Shown in pieces: positions 21,950 to 32,240 of a DNA stretch of 64,000 nt. Every line of letters starts with the position of its first letter. Within the stretch, counting starts at the first letter, position 1. Origin of the DNA: Cyrtodaria siliqua (taxonomy: Eukaryota > Mollusca > Bivalvia > Adapedonta > Hiatellidae). The translations under genes were made by a program, and so were the position numbers. Under the pieces are notes generated by a model. It was not told the DNA's origin. It saw only the letters and a list, made by a program, of their open reading frames with translations, and did no database searches. The stretch spans positions 30,554 through 94,553 of the forward strand of contig JAWPHD010010355.1 of NCBI GenBank assembly GCA_037043455.1. The letters are read 5' to 3'.

Positions 21950-22100
21950 GTTTTTTCTGAACTGTTAAATACCCTATAATTACTGGCAAAAATAACAAAT
22001 TCATTTGACTGTTTTTCCTACTGTGTTAAGTAAGATTCACAAGATAATCTAAACACATTACCCCAAGTGAGCTCTATCAGTTCCTAGATATGAAGAAGGT
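21950..22100. repeat. Dispersed repeat, copy 1 of the pair with 24226-24360
   Basis: Shares ctgaacwgttaaatacc, ataacaaatt, gctgtgtta/actgtgtta, ctaaacacatta and agttcctaratac with 24226-24360, in the same order. Unknown class. Confidence 0.7.
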
Positions 22101-22317
22101 AGACTCTAATTCTACTGCCTGTAAACAGTAGCACTATTACATATCACAAACACCTGTCTGCTCTATTAATTCACTCTAAAGGGAAGAATCAACTCTTTGG
22201 ATATTAGTTCTACGATCCTAATTAGATGCATTCGAAACATCAACATACATCTATCCATAGGTTGTAGACTTTGGGCTATTGGTTACTGTGCTGAAATTTT
22301 GTATTTTGCCAAGTTGA

Positions 22318-22540
22318 ATGGTCACACATTTAATTTAATGGTGAATGGTTACGCATTTAATTTAATGGTGAATGGTCACGCATTTAATTTAATGGTGAAT
22401 GGTCACGCATTTAATTTAATGGTGAATGGTCACACATTTAATTTAATGGTGAATGGTCACGCATTTAATTTAATGGTGAATGGTCACGCATTTAATTTAA
22501 TGGTGAATGGTGAATGGTCACGCATTTAATTTAATGGCAA
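22318..22540. repeat. 27-bp minisatellite, 8 copies
   Basis: The unit is atggtcacgcatttaattta followed by atggtga. Nine codons per unit keep the plus frame open (FNLMVNGHA repeats). Not a gene on present evidence. Confidence 0.95.
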
Positions 22541-23540
22541 TGTGTCAATGAGGCAGAGCTGACAGGATCTGCAACTGTTACTTAATATTTAATTTTATAT
22601 AATCATATTTCACAAATAAAGACATTTAAACATTTCTAGATGATTCATTTTCCTTGATAACGATTTTTACTCATTGTACTTTAATCCCAATAGGCATTGT
22701 TACACATTTTGATAATTTCATTAGTCTTGGTCAATAAGCGCTTTGTGCATCTGAATCACTAAATATTCTGAATCACTGAAAAGCATTATAATCTGAATCA
22801 CTGAAAAGCATTATATTATGAATCACTGATAAGTATTATATTATGAATCATTGATAAGTATTATATTCTCATTGGAAGTCATTAAATATTGCAATCAAAA
22901 TGTAAAGGCAGATTAGTCACTGAGTATTAAGAAGTTGTGCTGTTTTAAAACATGCTATACCCAAAATAAATATGGCTTATATACCCCTATAAATAAGTTT
23001 TGAGTATTTTCATATCCTCTCGTTCTACTACTGATATTCCTGGAAGAAGACTCTCAATCAGGTCTGTTTTCGAATAATACATTAAACAAATCTTCAATAC
23101 CCCTGTTCTTTACACACCAACTTATTTCCCAACATCAATCAACCACATCTATCTATCAGATCGATCAATCAGATCAATCAATCACATCAATCAAAACATT
23201 GTACTGTCAGTGGAAGTGGGGAGATCCATAGTCAATAAGGCAAGTTTCCAGGTTTCCTTTGATCAAATGTGTAATAGCCCAATCAGACTTACTGAAAAAA
23301 TAACAAAATGAGATCTGCAGAATTCCTAAGAAATGTATACCTAATGTAAATGCATGAAGAGTGTGGTGAAAAAAAAAAACAGCTGCAGAGATAAAATGCT
23401 GAGCTCACACAAACACCAAGATCCAATTTAGAACTTTGACTAAACTCAACCCTATTGATTTTTATTTCTCATATTATAGGAGCAGATGCTTTAAAATAGC
23501 AAAGAGTATTGTGCCTGAGGATTCGCTTCTGTTAAACATA
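22541..23540. other. No gene; two small tandem stretches
   Basis: 22748-22870 holds about four diverged ~26-bp repeats (gaatcactgaaaagcattat). 23128-23200 is a loose (ATCA)n run. The rest is AT-rich with no coding signal. Confidence 0.55.
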
Positions 23541-23778
23541 TACTCATTTGCAAAAGAAACTGGACTCTTTGAAATGTTTACTCTACACCCTATCCTCTTT
23601 CTCAAGCCACAGTCCCTTAATGATTCGCTATTGAAAAACAAATGACAACACAATATTGGCAACGGAATGATAAAAACTTTGGTACCAAACATGGCTATTC
23701 ATTTTTGGAATTTGTCAATTTAATTCTAAAAACACTTTATACAATTAAATCTAAACAAAACTCAGTGTCCACTGAGTA
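23541..23778. mobile_element. MITE-F copy with a damaged right end
   Basis: The left end TACTCATTTGCAAAAGAAAC matches the copy at 27156. The body shares tggtaccaaacatgg, tcaatttaattctaaaa, acaattaaatctaaac and aaaactcagtgtccac. The right inverted repeat lost about 13 bp: after gtgtccac it jumps straight to tgagtata. A TA target and ends of this type suggest a Tc1/mariner-type MITE (inference). Confidence 0.85.
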
Positions 23779-23814
23779 TATAAACTAGATGTTTGTGAGA
23801 CTTGCCACGACTGC

Positions 23815-24060
23815 CTTTTGCTTATCAGTGACCTTGACCTTTGACCTTTGACCTACTAACCCAAATACAAAAGGAATCATCTTCTCACTAAGGACAATCA
23901 AGTTTTTAAGGTTGAAGCCCATGGGTGCTATCCTTCACACCGGTAAACATTTTTCAAGATCGGTTCACACTGACCTTGACCTTTGACCTCCTGACTCCAA
24001 AATCAACAAGGTCATCCTCTCAACAAGTTATAACATTTAACAATTCTTGGTGCAACCAGT
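23815..24060. repeat. Dispersed repeat body with tgacctttgacc motifs
   Basis: Two stretches (23828-23856 and 23966-23990) read gaccttgacctttgacct. TGACCTTTGACCT is a direct repeat of the nuclear-receptor half site with 1-bp spacing. Related 'accttgacc' bodies lie at 46465 and 61150-61870. No coding. Confidence 0.6.
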
Positions 24061-24094
24061 TACAAGTTATAGTGGGGAAAAGGGTCTTCTTCCA

Positions 24095-24175
24095 TCATAG
24101 AAAGCTGGAATGTTGTCATTATTTTGACCTTAGCTGCTGGTGCAACTATAAAATCCAATTCAATTCAATTGAGGG
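24095..24175 (+). mobile_element. SINE-4 fragment
   Basis: Forward orientation: gaaagctggaatgttgtcat, ttgaccttagctgctggtgc, aactataaaatccaattcaa, ttcaattga tail. The 5' half is missing. Confidence 0.85.
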
Positions 24176-24225
24176 GGAATGATAACCCATGTGGTGATGA
24201 GCAGTTCAACACCATTCACTACAAT

Positions 24226-24360
24226 TCCTGAACAGTTAAATACCTGAATAACAAATTGGTTTTACTGCTTTCCTGCTGTGTTATTTAGATACGCCAGAAA
24301 TTCTAAACACATTAATTAACTGTAGTCAGCTGTATAAGTTCCTAAATACCAAGGATGGGT
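24226..24360. repeat. Dispersed repeat, copy 2 of the pair with 21950-22100
   Basis: Shows the same ordered blocks as copy 1 (ctgaacagttaaatacc, ataacaaattg, ctgctgtgttat, ttctaaacacattaa, agttcctaaatacc). Confidence 0.7.
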
Positions 24361-24482
24361 TGGGTTGGCAATACAGTCCATGGATGCTGTTTTTATTATT
24401 ATATACAAATATCAATCTGACATTTGTTTTGTACCAGTGGTGGCCTGGTGTGAGATATCTGCTTGCATGGAACCTTTGTATA

Positions 24483-24590
24483 TTAAAGGGGTTGATGCAC
24501 TGTTTTCAAACAAGATGTATTTAAAAGGGCTCCGGCAACCTTAAAAATAGCCGAAAGAATTAAGACAAATGACTTGACATCCACCACACA
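24483..24590 (+). mobile_element. FB-D solo end
   Basis: ttaaaggggttgatgcactg, ttttcaaacaag, aaaagggctccggcaacctt, gccgaaagaattaa. This is the outer arm of the foldback element at 29754-30233, without the second arm. Confidence 0.8.
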
Positions 24591-24913
24591 GTCACGTTAT
24601 ACATGTATTTATCTTCGGTCTATTGAAGCATTGTTCGACTATACGTTGTGCGCAGTTAAATTTGATTATAGTTATTCCGGTTGACAACGATGTATTTGAT
24701 GATCAGAGATGCGTGCGCACGATAAAATCATGCTGGATTTTGAGTTAATTTATCATTCGTGGCTCGGATAGGCAACTGTTAACAACAATTTTTTTTTTAG
24801 TTTTTAATGCAAAGCTCACCCTTCATTGGTAGTATATTCATCTATGTACGATGTTTAACATGTATTCTTCTATTAGTTTTGACAATTTTCTGTTGTCATA
24901 GAGATGCATAACA
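24591..24913. other. No gene seen
   Basis: Single-copy-looking AT-rich sequence. Confidence 0.5.
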
Positions 24914-25238
24914 TTAAAGGGACACACGGCAATCTTGATTTTTTTAAAAACTCACGGCGTCCCGTTAGTTTTTCTCTTAGCTTGTATTTGTTCAATCATT
25001 AATAGTAATTATTAGAATACTTCAAAGCAAATTATGTTTACACATATTAATAACTTTTGATAATAGTGCATCAATAATATATTTAAAAAATTGGTAAACT
25101 AGTGAAGAAAATTGCAATCTCATTTTTTTATTTAATTATATGCAAGCAGTTTTAAAGTCAAAATGAAGCAGGATAACTAAACTGAGGAGCAAATTTTAAT
25201 GTTTGAATAAAACTCAAGATTGCCATGTGTCCCTTTAA
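24914..25238. mobile_element. MITE-C, complete copy
   Basis: 325 bp with near-perfect inverted ends: TTAAAGGGACACACGGCAAT on the left, and the reverse of the same (attgccatgtgtccctttaa) on the right. The inside is AT-rich (aattatatgcaagc, gcatcaataatatat) with no coding. TTAA lies at both extreme ends. Confidence 0.9.
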
Positions 25239-25429
25239 GAATAAGAGAGGTGGTGTGCCTGAATCGACGATTATACCGGTGTGATAGGAGCAGTGGTTCC
25301 GGACATTACACATACGTGAAATTATTTTTCCTAAACTGTGTCATGAAGACTCATAGCTATACTACACATATGGCAATTCTTTTTTGGAGGAACCATTGCT
25401 ATTGTGCGAATGTTTAAATATAGATGTAA

Positions 25430-25587
25430 TGAATGAATGAATGAATGGTGTTTTATGGCACGTTGACACATAAATAGGTCATATTGTGTGCAAAAACTGA
25501 TGAAAGATGAAGAAATTAAGTAGTAATTAAAATTAATGTAAATATATAAAGGTAAAACTATTTACAAATAAGGGATGATATGGTAGT
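25430..25587 (-). mobile_element. 5'-truncated LINE copy (3' end only)
   Basis: It is the reverse complement of the last ~120 bp of the LINE at 54963-57240 (gaatgaatgaatggtgtttt, atggcacgttgacacataaa, taggtcatattgtgtgcaaa). A 13-bp target duplication, AATATAGATGTAA, flanks it (25417-25429, 25588-25600). The gaatg repeats are its 3' tail. Confidence 0.9.
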
Positions 25588-25737
25588 AATATAGATGTAA
25601 AACAGTTGGCTGATTAAATAACAAACCTGTCCCGGGCCATTCCTACTTCTGTATTTATTCTTTATTGCATCCAAGTCAGATAGTAAATAATTTATATGTT
25701 TGGCCTAGAATGAAATGGCAGAGAAAACATAAAGCCC

Positions 25738-25885
25738 TGTATAGCACTACCGTTTATATGCCGAACCTCAAACAAGGGACCTACTGGTACCAATTTTATA
25801 AAGTCTTTGAGACCCGGACAGAGATTGAACCCACGACCTCCCGCTTGCGAGGTGAACACTCTATGACTCTGCCAACTTACAAAAG
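25738..25885 (-). mobile_element. SINE-3 copy with tRNA-like head
   Basis: Minus strand: the head reads gttggcagagtcatagagtg (A box TGGCAGAGTCATAGAGTG) and gggttcaatctc (B box). The body then reads accaattttataaagtcttt and tatagcactaccgtttatat in plus-strand order. Confidence 0.85.
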
Positions 25886-26048
25886 GTCATTATGGAGTCA
25901 ATCATGACACACATCAGGCTATTAATCACAACTCTCAAACAGAGTTAGAGATTATGCATGACCACCTTGTCGATTCTCTTTCCACTTTCTAAGAAATGTT
26001 CTGTATAGAAAACCCCGACAAATCAGGCGAAAAGAATGATGGTAGTGT

Positions 26049-26291
26049 ATGCGTATTGACTTGTTGTCGAATCAATACACACTACATGAAGTGTCGGTGT
26101 TCTACCAGCACGCGGAGACAGACCACAGCAAGATGCGAGGCAGTGACGTGCCTGCCTTCTGTCATATTGATCTGTATAAACACCAGACTGCGGATCAATA
26201 TTTACAGTCTTATAAAATATACAATGATCAAAAAAAATGTATGTCATCTTTGGAAAGTAGGAAAACATTGGTGTGGGATGCATACCAATGA
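26049..26291 (+). CDS. Possible coding fragment (unknown)
   Basis: An 80-codon open frame. Its middle part (26087-26165, EVSVFYQHAETDHSKMRG...) stands out: codons there end in G or C about 70% of the time in otherwise AT-rich DNA, which suggests real or recently real coding sequence. I recognise no domain. The outer parts look like normal AT-rich filler, so if real it is probably one exon or a captured fragment. The other frames in the same stretch have less consistent codon endings. No convincing acceptor or donor was found. Confidence 0.25.
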   Translation: MRIDLLSNQYTLHEVSVFYQHAETDHSKMRGSDVPAFCHIDLYKHQTADQYLQSYKIYNDQKKCMSSLESRKTLVWDAYQ

Positions 26292-26760
26292 TTCTTACGA
26301 TTTGCATTTCACAGAGGTATGCATACAGATGGGAAATGATGGAAACCTGAGTCAGTACAACACAATCTTAAACGTATATAGAAATACATAAAAATGACCA
26401 AAGTGGTTGGATGGGTGACTGGAGGGTTTTGGGGTGGGAGGTTCAGGTTCAACAGCCCAACTACCTCTGCTTAACCAGTCATTTAGGTGTGAGTAAACAA
26501 AGTTAAACATTGATACCAGATCAACTTTCTATTTACTTTTTCCTCACATTTTAATGTAAGATTGTGCTGAAAAGAAAAAAATCTATTCCATCAAAACGGC
26601 ATATTTACTTGATTTTAACGATAATATGTGAGAAATATTTCCTGTAATTCGTGATAAAACATTTTTCTTGACTTTGAATAAGCTTTTCACTGGGGCAAAA
26701 AAAAGTAACGTAGCAGTTAATAGATGAATTAAAATGTATGCTGACCTTCTTCAGTTCTAA
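26292..26760. other. No gene seen
   Basis: AT-rich filler without repeats shared within the window. Confidence 0.5.
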
Positions 26761-26784
26761 GCATGCTAATCAATCAATCAAATA

Positions 26785-26855
<71 letters not shown>

Positions 26856-26915
26856 CAAACCAACATACCAACATGACCAATGAATCAATGAATGAATGAA
26901 TGAATCAATCAATCA
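26761..26915. repeat. (ATCA)n and (GAAT)n microsatellite
   Basis: About twenty atca tetramers (26766-26855), then gaatgaatgaatgaatcaatca to 26915. Confidence 0.96.
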
Positions 26916-27155
26916 CCTACAACTGAACCAAATCTCTGACCTTGACCTTTTCAATAATTTGCGAACTGATTCTACACTCTTTTTTTTTTCAATATTATAT
27001 TTCGTAAAAGTTACTTGACCATCCAATATTTTTAGTTCTTGTTTATAATTGTATAATTGATAGGATGAAAATATTTAAAATAAATTCTTTAACAGGTATG
27101 TTACTGGTTTATGAAAACTGGATCATACATGGATAGATTACTTAGCACGTAACTC

Positions 27156-27739
27156 TACTCCGTTGCAAAAGAATTGAATTGAATGTTGTTTAACGGCTCA
27201 TCAACACTGTATAGGTTATTTAGAGCCGCCCCAGAGAGAGGGGAAGGATACATAGGAATCCGGGAACCTGCCCTACTCTTATTATCGAATAGATTCCTAT
27301 GGTTCTTTAACTTGCTCGGAGGATAGACCGATACACGGGACCGCCCGGTTTACGTCCCCATCCGACGGACGAGGCTATGGTAAAGTGTCTTGCCCAAGAA
27401 CACACCGACGGAACTCAGTGGCACCACGGAGGATTGAACCTGGGGCCTCCTGTTACAAACCCGCCGCGCTACCGACTGCGCCACGCCAGCCCCAGTTGCA
27501 AAAGAAACTGGACACTTTGAAAATTTTACTTTACACCCCATCCTCTTTATCAAGCGGCAGTCCTTAATTATTCGACCTATTGAAAAACAATGACAACATA
27601 ATATTGGCAATGGACTGATAAAAACGTTGGTACCAAACATGGCATATTCATTTTGGAATGTGTCAATTTAATTCTAAAACAACTTTATACAATTAAATCT
27701 AAACAAAACTCAGTGTCCACTTTCTTTTGCAACTGAGTA
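27156..27739. mobile_element. MITE-F, complete, split by SINE-1
   Basis: Left end TACTCCGTTGCAAAAGA (27156-27172), then the SINE-1 insertion, then GTTGCAAAAGAAACTGG onward to the right end cactttcttttgcaactgag (27739). The ends are inverted copies (TACTC-GTTGCAAAAGAAA). The body matches 23541-23778. No coding. Confidence 0.9.
27173..27494 (-). mobile_element. SINE-1, full-length (tRNA-headed)
   Basis: Read on the minus strand: head ggggctggcgtggcgcagtc, ggtagcgcggcgggtttgta, then ccccaggttcaatcctcc. A box TGGCGCAGTCGGTAGCGCG and B box GGTTCAATCC are RNA polymerase III promoter parts. The body and the tail attcaattcaatt follow. An 11-bp target duplication, GTTGCAAAAGA, lies at 27162-27172 and 27495-27505. 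322 bp, no coding. Confidence 0.93.
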
Positions 27740-28515
27740 TATTATGCAGATGACAAGTAGACAATGATAAGTTGGCTTCTTCTTTCAGATGAATTCTCCA
27801 TGGAACAGTTATGTCACCTGCCATGTGCTTACTTCTGCAAGGACAATCTTACAACAAAATTTGAAGACAGGGGGTGCAATCTTTTATGAATTAAAGCGCA
27901 GATATTGTTTTTTTAGATTGTTAACATTTTATAAAAAGGGCCATAACTCTGCATTGGATAATTGATAAGGAAGAACTGTATAAAGTTTCATGACCATATG
28001 TCAATATTTTGCTAGGTCAGGTTGCAGGTAAAAGTTTTATGAAAAGGGGTATAACTCTGTCAAAATTAAAGTCAGAGTTAGTGGAGATGTCAATGGCACT
28101 GAATAATTGATATAAAGTTTTATGATGATAGGTCAATATGTTGCCAAGTTATGTTAACCAGGTTAGGTTGTGGTTCAGGTTTTATGAAAAGTTGTATAAA
28201 CTCTGGCTAAATAAAAGTCAGAGTTATCGGACCTGCGTAGTGACATTCCTTGTGGTAAGATGAAGATTTGTGTGAAATTTTATGAACAGAGTCAAATAAT
28301 TTTTTAAGTTATGGCCAAGGTTAGGTTGTAGGTTAGTGTGACGGACAATGACAAAGTATTCCCTAGATGTCTGGCATGCTACACAAAACAGGTATGCCAT
28401 AATTATGTACTGAATATTCCACAACTAAATAGAAGCAGACTCCTGAAATTGTCAGACCCCGACCTTCAACCCTTCAGACTCCTGATTGATCTACCAAAAT
28501 ACTACAGTTTGTTGA
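27740..28515. other. No gene; repeat-body sequence
   Basis: 27930-28340 holds several loose repeats of 'aaaagggccataactctg', 'aagttttatga' and 'gtcaatat.ttg..aggt.aggt' spaced roughly 90-115 bp, a common dispersed repeat body. No coding is seen. Confidence 0.55.
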
Positions 28516-28800
28516 ATGAAATGGTATTTTATATCATTTTCAACACATTTTTTAGGCTATATATAACGGTCGTTTTTTTGGTAGTGGAGGCAGACCACCC
28601 ACTTTTTCCTGGATAGAACATATACTGTATACCTATAGAACATATACTGTATACCTCCCACCATCTGTAAGAATCAACAATTTCACACAAGTCAAGTTCC
28701 CAGCGGGATTCCAGACCCACTGAGGTAAGAGGTGATATAGTTCAAACACAGCGTCTTTCCCATCCCGGCCAGGGAGGCGCTATCCACACATTCTATAACA
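28516..28800 (-). mobile_element. SINE-2 copy with a small internal duplication
   Basis: Minus-strand SINE-2 from tail (ggtattttatatcattttca) to head (catcccggccagggaggcgc). tagaacatatactgtatacc is duplicated at 28613 and 28636. The B box is degraded (gggattccagacccac). Confidence 0.9.
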
Positions 28801-28825
28801 AAAATGCTAAAGACAAGGTTAAGTT

Positions 28826-29075
28826 TGTTTTTTTGTACGGTGTTTAACGTCATTTTCAACACATGTAAGGTAATATATGACAGTTGATTGTTTTTCAGAC
28901 CACCCACTTTTCCTGGGTAGAACCAGTGCAACTGAACACCTTCCACCATCCGTAAGAATCGAGACACTTTCTCACTATAAGTCGAGCTCCTGGCGGGATT
29001 CACACCCGCAGTGGTGAGAGGAAAGATGGTTTACAATGCAACATCATTAACCCCTCGGCCATGGAGACGCCCGAC
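28826..29075 (-). mobile_element. SINE-2, near full-length
   Basis: Runs from the tail gtttgtttttttgtacggtg to the head cctcggccatggagacgc. On the minus strand the head reads gcgtctccatggccgagggg, ttaatgatg (A box TGGCCGAGGGGTTAA) and then gggtgtgaatcccgcc (B box), as in tRNA-Ser/Leu-type genes. It is flanked by a likely short duplication (acaaggttaag / acatggttaag). Confidence 0.9.
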
Positions 29076-29444
29076 ATGGTTAAGAACCAGTCATCTATAA
29101 AAGCAGAGCCAAGTGGAAACGTCTACTCTGGTGGCATCTACACGTGCACGTATCTATATCTTCTAAAAAGATGCGTTGATAGAATATTGAAAACAAATTC
29201 CGCGAAAACAAAGTGTTGAAAACAGAATATCTGGGGCTTCTATAAGTTAATCAGAAGGAATCAAATCTTCTTAATAAAGGTAGATTAAGTTTTAAATTGA
29301 AACGATAGTTGAAAGATTTTTAATTTCCAGAGAAATGAATTCTACTTGGGTGGTACTGGCAATGTTCATATTTAAACTTGAGTGGTAGGAAACATTGATA
29401 CTTTAATAAACATCGGTGGTAGGAAATGTTCTCTGGGTGTACTG
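29076..29444. other. No gene seen
   Basis: Includes two loose copies of acttgggtggtactggcaat / acttgagtggtaggaaa. AT-rich, no coding. Confidence 0.5.
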
Positions 29445-29756
29445 TTAAAAGAGAACTTGGCAATCTTGATTTTTTTAAAAACTTTTTCAACATTTTTAGC
29501 GTTTGTTCAATTATTAAAATTAATTAAAGAAATAGTTCAAAGCAAATTATTTTTTTACATATTACTTAATTACTGTTGATTACATTGCACCAATATTATA
29601 TTTAAACCTAAAGTAGAATAACAAAGCAAAAATAAATCCTTAAAACTTTATTTAATTATATGCAAGCTGGCTCGAAGTCAAAATGATACTTGTTTAATAA
29701 ATCAAATGCTAATTTCAATTTTTGAAAAAAAAATCAGATTTTCATGTGTCCTTTTA
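29445..29756. mobile_element. MITE-C, diverged copy
   Basis: ttaaaagagaacttggcaat on the left, ttcatgtgtccttttat on the right, with aattatatgcaagctgg and ttgcaccaatattatattta inside. It matches 24914-25238. It touches FB-D directly on the right. Confidence 0.85.
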
Positions 29757-30233
29757 TCGGGGTTGATGCACTACTTGAAAAAAGCTGAAAGAATTATCAA
29801 AATGGCTTGACAAATAAAGGAGATATGACCTATTGAACATTTGCAAAGAAACATAAATGGAGGAGGCCATCTTTGAACGATGACGTCATCGAGCCTTTTT
29901 ACCATATATGGAATATTGACAAAATGTCTTTTAAAGCAAAGAAAATCACTGCAAATGAAAAATAAGCATACAATTTATACGTTTTACATCTGTATATCTA
30001 TTTTTAGTCAATTTGCAGTGATTTTCGTTGCTTTAAAGGACATTGTGTCAATATGTCATATATGGTAAAAAGGCGCGATGACGTCATCGTTTAAAGATGT
30101 TAATTGCAAATTTTCAATAGGTCACATCTCCTTTATTTTTCATGATATTTTGATAATTCTTTCAGCTTTTTTCAAGTTTTTGAGAGCCCTTTAAAATAAA
30201 TCTTATTTGAAAATAGTGCATCAACCCCTTTAA
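29754..30233. mobile_element. FB-D foldback element
   Basis: Two long arms (about 29757-29985 and 30000-30233) are inverted copies: ggggttgatgcacta at one end and tagtgcatcaacccctttaa at the other, with aagctgaaagaattat, gacaaaatgtcttttaaagc and aaatcactgcaaat inside each. Both arms carry GATGACGTCATC, a perfect 12-bp palindrome (29879-29890, 30079-30090). The short loop is AT-rich. No coding. Confidence 0.9.
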
Positions 30234-30340
30234 ATACAACTTCATATAGCTGATCAAGCCATGTTCTTACATATTGGAACACCGGTAATTTTCAGGAAGA
30301 TGAGTTCCATTTTCCATCCCTGATAATCCGGCCCCCATTC

Positions 30341-30572
30341 CATTTCGTGGTCCGAGTATTAACTTTCATACCCCATCCAACCCTTTCTCCAAGAAGCGAA
30401 AACGTGGGTTGGCTGGGGTATGAAACAAAACTTTAATTTCGGCTTAAGAATTTTGCATATTGTAAAATTAAACATTTAAAAGGTAATTTTAAACATGTTA
30501 TCACATTTTTATGAGTAAAAAACATTTTTAAACGTGTTTTATTGTCGAAATATCCGTCATAACCGCGTAATG
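30341..30572. mobile_element. MITE-E, copy with internal deletion
   Basis: catttcgtggtccgagtatt at the left and ccgcgtaatg at the right. It holds aactttcataccccatccaa and tggctggggtatgaaa (a strong hairpin), and ggttatcacattttt-like sequence. It lacks the tcctgctaatataagctttt block present at 38570 and 44500. Confidence 0.85.
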
Positions 30573-31157
30573 GGCTCTGTATCTGCGTGTGTATACACTT
30601 CATGCAGGCCTGACAAGGTCTTTCTCCCTGGTTATTTTAACACTGAAGGCCTTATTCTCCATATCTATATATGCTGTATGCATTTAGAAGATCTCAGAAA
30701 TTATTATTTCTCTTGTGAAAAGAAAAAGAACTTATTTCCAGGAAGCTCTCTCTCTTTTTTTTTAATGTAAGACATACTCTTAAGTAAAGTAACCTGTTAA
30801 AGGGAGATAATACGGAAATGAGATACTTTACTCACGTTCGTAAGGGAGATAACTTTAGTTATATACTAGTCTAATTTTAAAGGGAGCTAAATCTACTCAC
30901 TGATTCCATAAAGATTTACAATGGCAACCCAACATGACTATGATTATTTAAGTGAGATAGTTTTGAAAAACATAAGATTCTAATAAGGGGATGTTATGTC
31001 ACTGATGATTACAATTTTTTTTTTAGTTTTAGTTTTGTCTCCATGGTGACACAATTTTCATAAAGGGAGGCAACTCCTCCTATGAGTTTACAAACTGATT
31101 GAAAGATTTATGGGGATGACAAACTGATTTCTAACGAAAAGGGAGTTAACTGTACTC
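30573..31157. other. No gene seen
   Basis: Contains several 'aagggagataa' / 'aagggagctaa' motifs (30800, 30843, 30882, 31063, 31140) at irregular spacing. No coding. Confidence 0.5.
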
Positions 31158-31327
31158 ACCGAAGAAGAAACAGGTGGTGACGACGACGTCGACGTCTTCT
31201 CAGCTTTAAAGTATGGTTTAGCGCAATCAGGAAACTCTTCTTGCTGAAGACCCATGCAGGAGCATAATTTCAGGAACGGAATCTTTCTCCTTGCACGACT
31301 ATGGTGCTTTTTCATTTCCATAGTAAC
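31158..31327 (-). CDS. Candidate exon, parent gene unknown
   Basis: On the minus strand a pyrimidine-rich acceptor (ttcttacacccctcag) precedes an open stretch that ends at a consensus donor (tcttcg|gtgagtac). The frame uses the first two bases to finish a codon (phase 1 in) and ends on a codon boundary. The product runs MEMKKHHSRARRKIPFLK..., then SCMGLQQEEF... and a serine/proline-rich end. Alternatively its Met (31319-31321) could start the protein, making this a first exon. It lies on the strand of the Trio-like exons, but the phases do not join to the ones I found and I do not recognise the peptide. Confidence 0.45.
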
Positions 31328-32240
31328 TGAGGGGTGTAAGAATCGTAATCTCAACAGTTTTAGTCTTCTTCATTTTTTGCTGAATTTTATGATAATGAGG
31401 AATCCAGGGTGTAGAATGACACAAAAAAGTTTGTCGATATTGATTTCTGTTAATTTTGCCAGCTCAAAAAAAGTTACTATCCATGATGAAATTCACTCAT
31501 CTTTTTCATTTATAGTTTATCCGTATCTCAGCTTTCCATATTTTACAAGTTATTCAAACAAAACTTTGTCTGCTGATGCTTTAGTTGTGTTTCTTGTGCA
31601 TTTCATTTCTTTGCTGATGAAATCCGAAGTTCAAATTCCAATGTACTTTAAATTCTATTATAAGTAGATCAACAGAAGTTGAAAAACAGAAAATAACATA
31701 TAACTGCTTTAATTACTACATGACTTTGTCGACAAAATGCTTTTCTTCACTTACACTACTCAACTTTTATAATCAGTCACCCAGGTTTTTTGAAAATAAC
31801 ACAAATACTAAAAACTGGAAATCACCGAAACACATACCAATATTTTATTAAGTTTATCAACAAGATTTTAGTCCAATCAAGGCGGATTAAGTTTCATAAA
31901 TCGCTAGCGATAATTGTTAAACGACGCCAGTTAAAATTTCAAATGAAAATATAAATTAGTAAAAAATATATAATTCTTTGAAAAGTGACCAAGTATAAAA
32001 GCTGAGTAGTGTACATTGGATACCTATGCACCTACGTGGTAAGATAAAACAATGCATCAAATTCCAGACAGCCTAGAATATGCGCACAATGTTCATTAAA
32101 GTACACAGAACAATGCACATGAAACAGAATAAGTAACAAAAACCACACATTTTAAAATCTAGAATTCAAATCTTTCCAAGAAATTAAATTAATAGACACA
32201 AAATCCGTAAAAATAACAAAAGACCAAACAGCAATTAAAT
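31328..32240. other. No gene seen
   Basis: AT-rich sequence. The plus-strand frame across 31254-31667 is a shadow of the candidate minus-strand exon plus AT-rich filler. Confidence 0.5.

Noticed and set aside
27440..27494. A genuine tRNA gene (A and B boxes present)
   Set aside because: The boxes belong to the head of SINE-1: body, tail and target duplication are all present, and no cloverleaf with a paired acceptor stem is evident.
31158..31327. Direct assignment of this exon to the Trio-like gene
   Set aside because: Phase does not join the exons found at 51896 or 54360, and the peptide is not one I recognise; kept as an exon of unknown gene.
31254..31667. 137-codon plus-strand frame as a gene
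   Set aside because: It overlaps the better minus-strand exon and is otherwise AT-rich with no recognised domain.
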